Of a stretch of DNA of 64,000 nucleotides, positions 25,150 through 34,300 are shown in pieces (within the stretch, counting starts at the first letter, position 1; each line of letters opens with the position of its first letter). Source of the stretch: Halopseudomonas sabulinigri (GTDB lineage Bacteria > Pseudomonadota > Gammaproteobacteria > Pseudomonadales > Pseudomonadaceae); assembly GCF_900105255.1 (NCBI RefSeq), contig NZ_LT629763.1:2480001-2544000 (forward strand), in the 5' to 3' direction. The notes under the pieces were generated by a model, which saw only the letters and a list, made by a program, of their open reading frames with translations, did no database searches and was not told where the DNA came from. The position numbers were made by a program, and so were the translations under genes.

Positions 25150-26013
25150 ATGGACATCAGTCTGGCGCGAACCTTTCTGGAGATAGTGCGCAGCGGCAGT
25201 TTGGTCGCCGCTTCCGAGCAGCTGCACGTCACCCAGGCGGCCATCACCGCCCGGGTGCAAAGCCTGGAAAGTCAGCTCAATTGCAGCCTGTTTGTGCGTA
25301 ACCGGGCGGGCGCCAGGCTGACCGCCGACGGCGAAGCCTTTGTCAGCTACGCCCATCAAATGGTGCAGGCCTGGGAAGCCGCCCAGCGCGATCTGCCGCT
25401 GCTGCAGGGCTTCGACAAGGTGCTGCGCGTGGGCGGCGAAACCAGCCTGAGCAACCCGCTGATGCTGCATTGGGTCCGGCAGCTGCGCCAGCAGATCAGT
25501 GGGCATACGATTCGCGCCGAAGTAGGCGAGGGCGCGCTGCTGCTGCGCAAGCTGGAGCAGGGCACGCTGGACGCCGCCCTGGTGTTTCAGCCAGCGTACT
25601 GGCCCGGCCTGCAGGTGGAAGAGTTGCTGGAAGAAAAGCTGATCCAGGTGTGCCTGCCAGCGCGGCCCGCCCCCTATATCTATATCGACTGGGGCGAAGA
25701 TTTTCGTCGTCAGCACGATGCCGCACTGCCGGATAAGGCCAGGGCCGAACTCAGCTTCAATCTGGGGCCGCAGGCGCTGCAATACCTGCTCGAATGTGGC
25801 GGCAGCGGCTATTTTCGCCGCAGAGTGGTGCAGAGCTATCTTGATCAGGGTGTACTGCAGCGCGTGCCGCAGGCGCCCGAGTTCAGCTTCCCGACCTTTC
25901 TGGTCTACGCCCGCGAGCGTGACAACCCGGTACTGCAGCAGGCCATCGCCCTGCTGCGCGCCGCCGCGCAGAACAGCACAGACTGGTCACAGCGCTGGAG
26001 TCCGGAGCTGTAA
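25150..26013 (+). CDS. LysR family transcriptional regulator
   Basis: A 287-residue LysR-type regulator. The N-terminal winged helix (1-60) reads ARTFLEIVRSGSLVAASEQLHVTQAAIT in two parts, followed by the periplasmic-binding-like effector domain (about 88-280). There is no strong ribosome binding site; translation is probably coupled to the CMD-family gene six bases upstream. Being co-directional with that gene is unusual for LysR types, which are mostly divergent from their targets. Effector unknown. Confidence 0.85.
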   Translation: MDISLARTFLEIVRSGSLVAASEQLHVTQAAITARVQSLESQLNCSLFVRNRAGARLTADGEAFVSYAHQMVQAWEAAQRDLPLLQGFDKVLRVGGETSLSNPLMLHWVRQLRQQISGHTIRAEVGEGALLLRKLEQGTLDAALVFQPAYWPGLQVEELLEEKLIQVCLPARPAPYIYIDWGEDFRRQHDAALPDKARAELSFNLGPQALQYLLECGGSGYFRRRVVQSYLDQGVLQRVPQAPEFSFPTFLVYARERDNPVLQQAIALLRAAAQNSTDWSQRWSPEL

Positions 26014-26020
26014 CCAGCGA

Positions 26021-27145
26021 TCAGGCCAGATGCCGCAGCAGATCCCGGTGCAGCGCGGCGATCAGATCGGTCTGGGTCACCAGCCCCACCAGCCGCCCCT
26101 GCTCCAGTACCGGCAGGCAATGCAGCCCGCGTTCACTCAGCAGCGGCACCAGTTCGACAATATGGCAGTGCTGGTCAACCGCCACCACGGGTGAACTCAT
26201 CACCTCGCGCAGCGGTGTTTTCTGGCCGCCGCCACGGCGCAGCAGGCGGCGCCCGCCACGCCCGGCAAAGTCAGCCAGATCCACCAGGCTGACAATCCCG
26301 ACCAGTTGCTGCGCTTCATCCAGTACCGGCAACACCCGCAGCCGATGCTGCTGCAACAGCTGCAGGGCTTCGCGCACGCTGGTGTCGGGCGTTGCCCAGT
26401 GCAGATTGCGCGACATCACGTCGGCGGCGCACAGCGCACCCATGTGACGGCGCAGCGCAGAGACCTCAGTGGTATGGATGATCTGCGCCAGATTTGCGCG
26501 AGTGATATCGACAAACTCGCCGAACTCATCCAGCGCCGCGTCCAGATCCGCGTCGGTAATGCCCACCCGCAGGGCTGGCGGCGCATCACGGGTATGCTGC
26601 AGATCAATCACCGGAGCAGGGCGTTTCGGATAGCGTACCCCGGTCAGGTTGTTGTAGATCAGCGCAAACGCCAGCAAGGCCACGGCGTGCAGCATCACCG
26701 GCAGAATCGCCAGCTCGCCCAACTGCTGTAACGCCGGACCGGCCAGCACCACGCTGAGTGCCACCGCGCCGCCCGGTGGGTGCAGGCAGCGCAGCAAAAA
26801 CATGCATAGCAGGGTGAGCCCGGTGGCCAGCGCCGCTATGCCCAAGGTATGACCACCAAACTGCGCCGCCGCCGTGGCCACCAGCGCGGCCAGCAAGTAA
26901 CTACCGAGGACAGCGCGCGGTTGCGCCAGGGTACCCGAGGGCACCGCAAACAGCAGAATCGCCGAGGCGCCGACCGGACCAATCAACAGCAGCGCGACCG
27001 GCAGGCCAAATACCCACTGGCACAGCCAGACACTGGCCAGAATCCCCAGCGTGGCGCCCACCCCGGCCCGCAGCCACTCCTGCGGGCGCGGCTGAATGGC
27101 ACTGTTAACACGACTGAAGAGAGTGGCAGGGCTGAGGTTGATCAT
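26021..27145 (-). CDS. HPP family membrane protein with tandem CBS domains
   Basis: A 374-residue protein. The first part (about 20-185) has four to five helices and the HPP motif (CLHPPGGAVAL). The C-terminal part holds two CBS domains (about 245-300 and 310-370; SVREALQLLQQHRLRVLPVLD and VELVPLLSERGLHCLPVLE). HPP proteins are linked to nitrite transport in some bacteria; CBS pairs bind adenine nucleotides. The ATG has no good ribosome binding site, and a terminator-like hairpin lies 28 bases upstream. Confidence 0.85.
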   Translation of the reverse strand: MINLSPATLFSRVNSAIQPRPQEWLRAGVGATLGILASVWLCQWVFGLPVALLLIGPVGASAILLFAVPSGTLAQPRAVLGSYLLAALVATAAAQFGGHTLGIAALATGLTLLCMFLLRCLHPPGGAVALSVVLAGPALQQLGELAILPVMLHAVALLAFALIYNNLTGVRYPKRPAPVIDLQHTRDAPPALRVGITDADLDAALDEFGEFVDITRANLAQIIHTTEVSALRRHMGALCAADVMSRNLHWATPDTSVREALQLLQQHRLRVLPVLDEAQQLVGIVSLVDLADFAGRGGRRLLRRGGGQKTPLREVMSSPVVAVDQHCHIVELVPLLSERGLHCLPVLEQGRLVGLVTQTDLIAALHRDLLRHLA

Positions 27146-27172
27146 CGGCGATAGCGGTCACGGAAAGAAAAA

Positions 27173-27208
27173 CGGCGCGGGTCGGGTTAACTCACCCGAT
27201 CCGCGCCG
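27173..27208 (-). terminator. intrinsic terminator or attenuator between the thioredoxin-fold gene and HPP
   Basis: Two 15-base arms (CGGCGCGGATCGGGT on the minus strand and its partner) pair with a single G-U, around a six-base loop, followed by TTTTT C TTT. It points toward the HPP gene, ending about 20 bases before its ATG. It may end transcription from 27664-27296 or attenuate HPP if the promoter lies in the AT-rich stretch at 27209-27295. Confidence 0.7.
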
Positions 27209-27240
27209 CGCAGTGTGCCGCCATTAATGAATCACAACCA

Positions 27241-27256
27241 GTCAATAATAATTGAC
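27241..27256. promoter_or_regulatory. GTCAAT/ATTGAC palindrome in an AT-rich gap
   Basis: GTCAAT-AATA-ATTGAC lies in an AT-rich gap (27209-27295) upstream of the HPP gene. It is operator-like; the regulator is unknown. Confidence 0.4.
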
Positions 27257-27295
27257 TTTAAATACAGCAATACTTAATTAAAAAGCGCGCACGCT

Positions 27296-27664
27296 TCAAG
27301 CCGCGAAGCGTTGTTCCAGATAGGCATTGATTGCCTTGGATTCGTACAGCCAGGATGTGTCGCCGTTTTCTTCGATACGCAGGCAAGGCACCTGAATCTT
27401 GCCGCCCTGCTCCAGCAACGTCTGCCGGTCGGTCGGATTGTTCTTGGCGTCACGCAGTGCAATCGGCAGGTTGAGGCGGCGCAGCGTGCGGCGCGTCTTC
27501 ACGCAGAAGGGGCAGGCATTGAATTGATAGAGGCTCAACTGAGCCGCCGCCTGATCTACTTGCGCCTGGGCTTCCGGGCTGCGTTTCATCTTGCTCGGGC
27601 GGGTGATGAAACTGAGGAAAATGATCACTTGGCCAAGGCCAACGCGCAGGGCTTTCAACAACAT
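27296..27664 (-). CDS. glutaredoxin/GST N-terminal domain protein
   Basis: A 122-residue protein with a thioredoxin-fold domain at about 42-120. The CPFC motif (51-54, in YQFNACPFCVKTRRTL) is the redox site of glutaredoxins. The cis-proline segment QVPCLRI and YESKAINAYLE follow the GST N-terminal pattern. The first 25 residues are hydrophobic (LGQVIIFLSFI), suggesting a membrane anchor. ATG at 27664 has GGAGG upstream. A role in thiol/disulfide reduction is likely; the partner is unknown. Confidence 0.82.
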   Translation of the reverse strand: MLLKALRVGLGQVIIFLSFITRPSKMKRSPEAQAQVDQAAAQLSLYQFNACPFCVKTRRTLRRLNLPIALRDAKNNPTDRQTLLEQGGKIQVPCLRIEENGDTSWLYESKAINAYLEQRFAA

Positions 27665-27821
27665 GGACACACACCTCCGGGTCAGTACAACAAAGGCGCG
27701 CAGCTTACCTGATTCAGTGCGCCGACGCCCGCCGGGCTGACGAGCGCGGCAACCGCAGCTCGGCCAGCGCGCCCGGGTACGGCATAATGGGCGCTGAACC
27801 GTCAGCCAGCGAGCCCTACCG

Positions 27822-28043
27822 ATGAACCCAGAAGACCTGTTGTTGCTGGTCAGCCGCGAGATGCCCTTTGGCAAGTACAAGGGCCGCCTGCTGGCTGACC
27901 TGCCCGGCCATTACCTCAACTGGTTTGCCCGTGAGGGCTTTCCCAAGGGCGAGATCGGCCGCCTGCTGCAGCTGATGCAGGAGATTGACCACAACGGCCT
28001 GAAGCCGCTGCTTGACCCCCTGCGCGGGCGCGGCCAGCGCTGA
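27822..28043 (+). CDS. DUF3820 family protein
   Basis: A 73-residue protein matching DUF3820. The conserved core is MPFGKYKGRLLADLPGHYLNWF, followed by a helical GEIGRLLQLMQEI. Family members occur as short stand-alone proteins or attached to nucleases, and their role is not known. Converges on the SDR gene 12 bases downstream. Confidence 0.8.
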   Translation: MNPEDLLLLVSREMPFGKYKGRLLADLPGHYLNWFAREGFPKGEIGRLLQLMQEIDHNGLKPLLDPLRGRGQR

Positions 28044-28055
28044 AATCGCCTCGGC

Positions 28056-28796
28056 TCAGGCAATCCCGCCGTTGGCGCGCAGCACCTGACCGTTGATCCA
28101 GCCGCCCTCGGCGCTAGCCAGGAAGGACACCACCGCGGCAATATCCTCCGGCTGACCCAGACGCTCCAAGGGTGCCATGTGCGCCAGCCGCTGCACCATC
28201 TCCACCGTTTTGCCATTCAGGAACAACTCGGTCTCTACCGGGCCGGGCGCCACTGCGTTGACCGTGATCTGGCGTCCGCGCAGCTCCTTGCTGAAGACCT
28301 GGGTCATTGCCTCGACGGCCGCCTTGCTGGCGTTGTAGATGGCGTAGCCCGGCATTTTCATGGCCAGCGCCGAGGTCGACAGGTTGATGATGCGCCCGCC
28401 CTCGTTCAAGCGGGTTGCTGCCTCGCGCAGGCAAGCGAACACACCCTGCACGTTCACCGCAAAGGTCTGCGCGAAAAGCTCGTCCGTGGTGTCGACCAGC
28501 GGCATGGTCTGCATGACGCCAGCGTTGTTGACCAGTACATCCAGCGCACCTAGTTGCTGCTCACATTGGGTAAAGAGCGCGCGTATCTGCTCGGGCTGGG
28601 CCATGTCGGCCTGAACGGCCACCGCACGTGCGCCGGCGCCCTGCAGCTCACTGACCAGCTTGTTCGCCTCGGCAGCGCTGTTGGCGTAATTGATCGCCAC
28701 GGCGAAACCGTCGGCGGCAAGCCGGCGGGCTATTTCGGCGCCAATACCGCGCGATGCGCCGGTCACCAGCGCGACCTTCTGTTGCTGATTGGACAT
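28056..28796 (-). CDS. SDR family oxidoreductase (FabG-like)
   Basis: A 246-residue classical SDR: TGASRGIG at 13-20, NNAG near 88, serine in NLSTSALAM and the catalytic YNASK near 155. The C-terminus GWINGQVLRANGGIA resembles 3-oxoacyl reductase-type and glucose dehydrogenase-type SDRs. Likely NADPH-dependent. AGGAGG precedes the ATG. It is divergent from wrbA, sharing a 229-base gap with a CTGACCAG/CTGGTCAG inverted repeat; joint control is possible. Confidence 0.86.
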   Translation of the reverse strand: MSNQQQKVALVTGASRGIGAEIARRLAADGFAVAINYANSAAEANKLVSELQGAGARAVAVQADMAQPEQIRALFTQCEQQLGALDVLVNNAGVMQTMPLVDTTDELFAQTFAVNVQGVFACLREAATRLNEGGRIINLSTSALAMKMPGYAIYNASKAAVEAMTQVFSKELRGRQITVNAVAPGPVETELFLNGKTVEMVQRLAHMAPLERLGQPEDIAAVVSFLASAEGGWINGQVLRANGGIA

Positions 28797-28837
28797 CTGC
28801 TTGCCTCCTGATCGAATTGAGCAACCAGCATGCGCCG

Positions 28838-28882
28838 CTGACCAGCAGAGTCAAATACACAAAACTGGCTGCAGCTGGTCAG
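28838..28882. promoter_or_regulatory. 8-bp inverted repeat between the SDR gene and wrbA
   Basis: CTGACCAG (28838-28845) and CTGGTCAG (28875-28882) are perfect inverted arms 29 bases apart between two divergent oxidoreductase genes. Operator role is inferred. Confidence 0.35.
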
Positions 28883-29025
28883 ATACTCCAGCGCCAACTG
28901 CGCGAAGCCGCGCGGGGAACCTGAACCCGTGCAGGTGATCTATGCTGGTGGTTCCATTGGCATCGCCGCTTGACGGTGATGCGCCGCAAGCAGTCCGTCA
29001 GCAGACCCAACCAGGAGTAGAAAGA

Positions 29026-29625
29026 ATGGCGAAATTACTGGTGCTTTATCATTCCATGTACGGCCACATAGAGACCATGGCGCAGGAAGTGGCGGCGGGG
29101 GCGCAGCAGATCAAGGGTGTCAGCGTCACCATCAAGCGAGTACCGGAAACCATGCCGGAACAGGCCTTCAAGGCCGCCGGCGGCAAGACTGACCAGACCG
29201 CCGAGGTCGCCAGCCCCACCGAATTGGCCAACTACGATGGCATCATTTTCGGCACGCCCACCCGCTTCGGCAACATGACCGGGCAAATGCGTACCTTCCT
29301 CGACCAGACCGGCGGCCTGTGGGCCAAGGGCGCGCTGCACGGCAAGGTGGCCAGCGTGTTCACCTCCACTGGCACCGGCGGCGGGCAGGAGATGACCATC
29401 ACCTCCACCTGGACCACCCTGGCGCACCACGGCATGATCCTGCTGCCAATCGGCTACGGCACCCCAGAGCTGGCCGACATCGAGCACGGCAAGGGCGGTA
29501 CACCTTACGGTGCCTCCACCATCGCTGGCGGCGATGGCTCACGCCAGCCTGACGAGCGCGAGCGAGCGATTGCTCGCTACCAGGGTAAATACGTGGCTGA
29601 AACCCTGCTCAAGCTCACCACCTGA
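29026..29625 (+). CDS. wrbA: NAD(P)H:quinone oxidoreductase WrbA
   Basis: A 199-residue flavodoxin-like protein. The FMN phosphate loop is [13 protein letters not shown] (about 8-20), followed by [24 protein letters not shown] and the [11 protein letters not shown] loop that mark the WrbA/type IV NAD(P)H:quinone oxidoreductases. These tetramers reduce quinones by two electrons and guard against oxidative stress. ATG at 29026 has AGGAG at ten bases; an upstream in-frame ATG adds 28 unconserved residues. Confidence 0.92.
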   Translation: MAKLLVLYHSMYGHIETMAQEVAAGAQQIKGVSVTIKRVPETMPEQAFKAAGGKTDQTAEVASPTELANYDGIIFGTPTRFGNMTGQMRTFLDQTGGLWAKGALHGKVASVFTSTGTGGGQEMTITSTWTTLAHHGMILLPIGYGTPELADIEHGKGGTPYGASTIAGGDGSRQPDERERAIARYQGKYVAETLLKLTT

Positions 29626-29690
29626 TCGCCCTGGGTGCCGGCCAGCCGGTCGGTACCTCACCTCCCTGTCTACCCAGCGCCCCTCCACAC

Positions 29691-29732
29691 CATCGACCAT
29701 CGACCATCGACCATCGACCATCGACCATCGAC
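29691..29732 (+). repeat. (CATCGAC)6 perfect heptamer array
   Basis: Six identical head-to-tail copies of CATCGAC in the 188-base gap between wrbA and the next SDR gene. It is preceded by CTCCACAC, similar to the sequence ahead of the array at 51951, and shares the period of seven with other arrays in the window. Confidence 0.85.
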
Positions 29733-29740
29733 AGCATTGA

Positions 29741-29778
29741 ATTACGGTCATCATATATATAGAATTACAACCGTAATT
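29741..29778. promoter_or_regulatory. ATTACGGT/ACCGTAAT operator-like site upstream of the SDR gene
   Basis: ATTACGGT (29741-29748) and ACCGTAAT (29770-29777) are perfect inverted arms; the right arm is also part of AATTAC-AACC-GTAATT (29763-29778). The sequence AACCGTAATTAAATG recurs as AACCATAATTAAATG upstream of the thiolase operon (36786-36800). A shared regulator is likely; the TetR at 30673-31242 is the closest candidate. Confidence 0.55.
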
Positions 29779-29813
29779 AAATGGTCGCATTTTTATTTTC
29801 CGGGGTATCTGAC

Positions 29814-30608
29814 ATGAGCACAGTAAATGACAAAGGCACTGCTTTGGTTACCGGCGCCTCCTCCGGCATCGGCGCCCGCTACGCCGAACGCCTGGCCGAG
29901 CGCGGCTACAATCTGCTGCTGGTAGCGCGCGACGAGCAGCGGCTGCAGCGCCTGTCACAGCAGCTACAGAGCCGCTTTGCAGTGACCGCGGAGGTAATGC
30001 CCGCCGATTTGACCGACGCCCGTGCGATCGAGCGAGTAGCCCAGCGCCTGCGCCAGGATCAACAGATCAGCCTGCTGGTCAATAACGCCGGTGTCGCCCT
30101 CAGTGGCTCGCTGGCGGAATCCGACCGCCACAGCGTCGCGGCCCTGCTGCAATTGAATGTGCTGGCCTTGACGCTGCTATCCAGCGCTGCTGCCGTTAAC
30201 TTCAGCATTGCCGGGCGTGGCGGCATTATCAACCTGGGCTCAGTGGTAGCCTTACTGCCGGAGCGTTTTAACGCGGTTTATGCTGCCAGCAAGGCCTACG
30301 TGCTCAGCCTGACGCAAAGCCTGCAGGCTGAAGTGGGCGATCGCGGGGTCCGGGTGCAGGCGGTTCTGCCCGGCATGACACGCACGGAAATATGGCAGCG
30401 CAGCGGCGTGACACTGGACGCCTCGTTCGACGCCATGATCATGTCGCCCGACGATATGGTGGATGCGGCACTGCGCGGCTTTGATGAAGGCGAGCTGGTA
30501 ACCATTCCTTCGCTGCCCGACAGCGCCGACTGGCACAACCTGCTGCAGGCGCGCATGCAACTGGCGCCCAATCTCTCGCACCGGCATCCCGCCGCGCGCT
30601 ATAGCTGA
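29814..30608 (+). CDS. SDR family NAD(P)-dependent oxidoreductase
   Basis: A 264-residue classical SDR (DltE/YqjQ-like). It has TGASSGIG at about 12-19, NNAG near 92 and the catalytic YAASK near 158. The Arg-rich segment LLLVARDEQRL after strand two favours NADP. ATG at 29814 is chosen for its SDR-typical start. It converges with the TetR gene across a bidirectional terminator. Its promoter region shares a motif with the thiolase-efflux operon, suggesting a common pathway. Confidence 0.86.
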   Translation: MSTVNDKGTALVTGASSGIGARYAERLAERGYNLLLVARDEQRLQRLSQQLQSRFAVTAEVMPADLTDARAIERVAQRLRQDQQISLLVNNAGVALSGSLAESDRHSVAALLQLNVLALTLLSSAAAVNFSIAGRGGIINLGSVVALLPERFNAVYAASKAYVLSLTQSLQAEVGDRGVRVQAVLPGMTRTEIWQRSGVTLDASFDAMIMSPDDMVDAALRGFDEGELVTIPSLPDSADWHNLLQARMQLAPNLSHRHPAARYS

Positions 30609-30613
30609 AGCAA

Positions 30614-30647
30614 AACAGCCCCGGTCAAGTACTCGACCGGGGCTGTT
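30614..30647. terminator. bidirectional terminator
   Basis: AACAGCCCCGGTC and GACCGGGGCTGTT pair perfectly over 13 bases with an eight-base loop. Read on the minus strand it ends in TTTT G C TT. It serves the converging SDR and TetR genes. Confidence 0.85.
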
Positions 30648-30672
30648 GGTTATCGCCTGGGCTAACTGCCAG

Positions 30673-31242
30673 TCAATCCGCGGGCGCCTCCACCAGTTTG
30701 TTGAGTTGCTCGCGGGCGCTGTTGAGCAGGTGGTCAGACAAGGCTTCATCACTCACGCTGCGCGACAACAGCAGCGCGCCCACCAGCGCCGAGAGCACCA
30801 GCACGCTCTTGTCTTCGGCATCATCACCGTCGAGCTTGTCGGCCAGATTGGCCAGACGGTCATTGACCACCTGATCGGTGGTCGCGCTGGCCTGACCGCG
30901 CTGGCCCAGCTCGGCCGACATGGTCGGTAACGGGCAGCCGCGATCCGGGTTGCTGCGGTGCTCGGGCGTCAGGTAGGTATCGATCAGCGCCGAGGCCGGC
31001 GCATCAGGACCCAGGTGCATGGCCAATGAGGCGCGCAGGTTACTGGTGGCATGCTGCAGGGCCTTTTCGACCAACTCATCCTTGGACTTGAAGTGCGCGT
31101 AAAAGCCGCCGTGGGTCAGCCCCAACGCCTTCATCAGCGGCTGCAGGCCAGTCGCGCCAACGCCGTCACGGCGAAAGCGCCGCGACGCCTCTTCCAGAAT
31201 CAGCTGGTGGGTTTTGGCCTTGTGATCTTCCGAATAACGCAT
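30673..31242 (-). CDS. TetR family regulator, last gene of the thiolase-efflux operon
   Basis: A 189-residue TetR repressor. Helix-turn-helix at about 12-55 (ASRRFRRDGVGATGLQPLMKALGLTHGGFYAHFKSKDEL in parts) and a C-terminal ligand domain containing NPDRGCPLPTMSAEL. It lies 61 bases behind the RND gene and before the bidirectional terminator, so it is probably co-transcribed with thiolase, MFP and RND. It is the best candidate to bind the AACCRTAATTAAAT-type sites upstream of that operon and of the neighbouring SDR gene. Confidence 0.87.
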   Translation of the reverse strand: MRYSEDHKAKTHQLILEEASRRFRRDGVGATGLQPLMKALGLTHGGFYAHFKSKDELVEKALQHATSNLRASLAMHLGPDAPASALIDTYLTPEHRSNPDRGCPLPTMSAELGQRGQASATTDQVVNDRLANLADKLDGDDAEDKSVLVLSALVGALLLSRSVSDEALSDHLLNSAREQLNKLVEAPAD

Positions 31243-31303
31243 AGCGTCTCCCGCCGTTAAATACAGAGCATCATTCTATACCCGTCAGGCCACCACTGCA
31301 GCA

Positions 31304-34300
31304 TCAGGCATGACCGCCGGTCGCCACAGGTGCCGGCTCATCCGCTGGCGGATCATCACGCAGCACCAGGCTGCACAGCGCCGGCAGGAACAGCAGGGTG
31401 AGCAGCGTACCCATGGACACCCCGCCAATCAGCACAAAGGCCAGCGACGACCAGAACACCGAGAACGTCAGCGGAATGAACGCCAGCGCCGCCGCAAGCG
31501 CGGTCAGCACCACTGGTCGTGCGCGGCGAACCGTGGCCTCGACCACCGCCTCGTGAATCGGCATGCCGTGATTCTGGTTCTGGCGAATCTGGTCGGTGAA
31601 GATCAGCGTATTGCGCATCAGGATGCCACCGATGCCGATCAGCGCCAGGATCGCGTTGAAACCGAACGGCTGGTTGAAGATCAGCAGGGCCGGCACCGCT
31701 CCCACCAGCCCCAGCGGCGCCGTGGCGAAGACCATCAGCATGACGCCAAAGGAGCGCACCTGGAACATGATCACCACCAGCATCAGCAGAATCATGATCG
31801 GGAAGAGTACCGCCAGCGCCTTGTTGGCAATAGCGCTTTCCTCCACTGGCCCGCCCATGGTGATGCGGTAACCCGGTGGCAGCTCGGCGAGCAGATCCTG
31901 CAGATCGGCGTAGGCCGCCAGCTCGGCGTCCGGCGGCTGAATGCCAGGCGCGGTATCGGCGCGTACCTCAAAGGTGGGCTCGCGGTTGCGCCGGCGCAGG
32001 ATCGGGTCTTCCATCACCGGCTCAAAACGGCCGACCTGCTGCAGCGGAATGGCGCGGCCAGCATCACTGGTAATGGTCAGGTTCTCGATGCTGTCCAGGT
32101 TCTCACGCTGCGCGTTGATCGCCCGCACCACCACCGAGACGGTGCGATTGCCCTCGCGCACCTCGGTGATCGGATTACCCGACAGCAGGGCATTGATCTG
32201 CGACTTGACCTGCGCCGGGGTAAAACCCAGCAGGCGCAGGCGATCCTGATCGAGCACCAGCCGGTAGCTGCTGGCTTTTTCGCCCCAGTCGATAAAGGTG
32301 TCGCGGGTCATGGCATTGGCCTCCACCCGCGCGCGCACCTGTTCGGCAATCTCGCGCAGCGGCCCCAGCTCCGGGCCGCTGACGCGGAACACCACCGGGA
32401 AGGGCACCGGCGGACCGAATACCAGCTGGGTCACGCGCACCCGCGCCCCCGGGAATTCACCCGCCGCCACCCGCTCACGCATACTCGCCATCAGCTCGTC
32501 ACGGGCTGCCGCATCAGCCGTCTGCACGATGATCTTGGCAAAGGCCGGATCCGGTAGTTCCGGGTTCAGCGAGAGGAAGAAACGCGGTGCGCCGCCGCCC
32601 ACATAGGCGTCGACAATCTCCGCTTGCGGCTCCTGCAACAGCGCCTGCTCAACGCGCTGCACCACCGCCTCGGTATTCTTGAAGGCAGTGCCCGGTGGCA
32701 TGTAGACCTCAAGCATCACCTCGGAGCGGTCGGAGTTGGGGAAGAACTGTTTCTTCACCACGCCCATGCCCATCACGCAGGCGACAAACACCAGGACCAC
32801 CACGCCGGTCACCGGCCAGCGCCAGCGGATGCAGTTCTCTACCAAGGCACGCAGACGACGGTACATCGGCCCAGCATAGAGCGCGTCGTGCCCACCGCTG
32901 ACCGGCTTGATGTCAGGCAGCATCTTGACCCCCAGATAGGGCGTGAACACCACCGCCACCAGCCAGGAGGCAATCAGCGCAAAGCCGACAATCCAGAAGA
33001 TGTTGCCGGCGTACTCTCCGGCGCCGGAGCGGGCAAAACCCACCGGCAGAAAGCCGATGATGGTCACCAGGGTACCGGTGAGCATCGGGGCGGCCGTCGA
33101 GGACCAGGCAAAGGTGGCCGCCGACAGGCGGTCCATGCCCTCTTCCAGTTTCACCACCATCATTTCGATGGCGATGATGGCATCGTCCACCAGCAACCCC
33201 AGCGACAGAATCAAGGCGCCCAGGGTAATACGGTCAAACTCGCGACCGGTCATCAGCATGATCACAAACACCACCGCCAGCGTCAGCGGCACTGCGGCGG
33301 CGACCACCAGGCCGACGCGAAAGCCCAGCGCCAGAAAGCTGATCACCATGACCACACCCAGCGCCACAAAGAACTTGAGCATGAATTCATCCACCGCGCG
33401 GCTAATCTTGCTCGCCTGGTCTGACACCTTGGTGAAATGAATACCCAGCGGCAGGCTGTCCTGCAGGCGCTGCTCTTCGGCGATCAGCGACTTGTCCAGC
33501 TCCAGCCCGTTGAAGTGCTTCTGCATGATCACGCCAAGCATCAGCGCCGGCTCGCCCTGGTGGCGAATACGGTAGCTGGCGGGGTCTTCGTAGCCCTGGC
33601 GCACCTGCGCCACGTCGGCGATGCGCAGCACCCTGCCGTTGGCTACCACAGGTACGTTTTCGATCTGCTCCAGGCTGTCAAAGGCGCCATCCAGGCGGAT
33701 ATAGGCGCGCGGTCCGGCGGTCTCGACCGAGCCGGCCGGCGCTACCGCGTTCTGCCGCGCCAGCGCCGAAAAGATCTGATCCGGGGTCAAACCGAGGGTC
33801 GCCAGACGCTGATAGGAAAACTCGACAAAAATACGCTGCGGCTGCTCGCCGAGAATATTGACCTTTTTCACTCCCGGCAGGTGCAGAAAGCCCTGGCGCA
33901 TTTGCTCGGCCAGCTGCACCAGCTGGCGGTGCGGGAGCTGCCCGGCTTCCAGCGCGTAAAGCGCGAAATAAACGTCGTTGTACTCGTCGTTGAAGAACGG
34001 GCCGTGCACGCCGTCGGGCAATTTGCTGGCCTCGTCCGAGAGCTTCTTGCGCGTCTGGTAGAACAGCTCGGGGATCAGCTCGGGCGGCGCGGCGTTGGAG
34101 AAAATCACCTTCATCGCCACAAAGCCCGGTTGCGCCGTGGTTTCTACCCGGTCGTAGTAATCCAGCTCCTGAATCCGCTTCTCCAGCCGGTCAGCCACCT
34201 GCTCCTGCATTTCCTTGGCGGTAGCGCCAGGCCAGGCGGCGGTGATGGTCATTACCTTGACGGTGAAGGACGGATCCTCGGCGCGCCCCAGCTTGCCGAA

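Noticed and set aside
29691..29732. CRISPR-like repeat
   Set aside because: Heptamers are contiguous without spacers and there are no cas genes.
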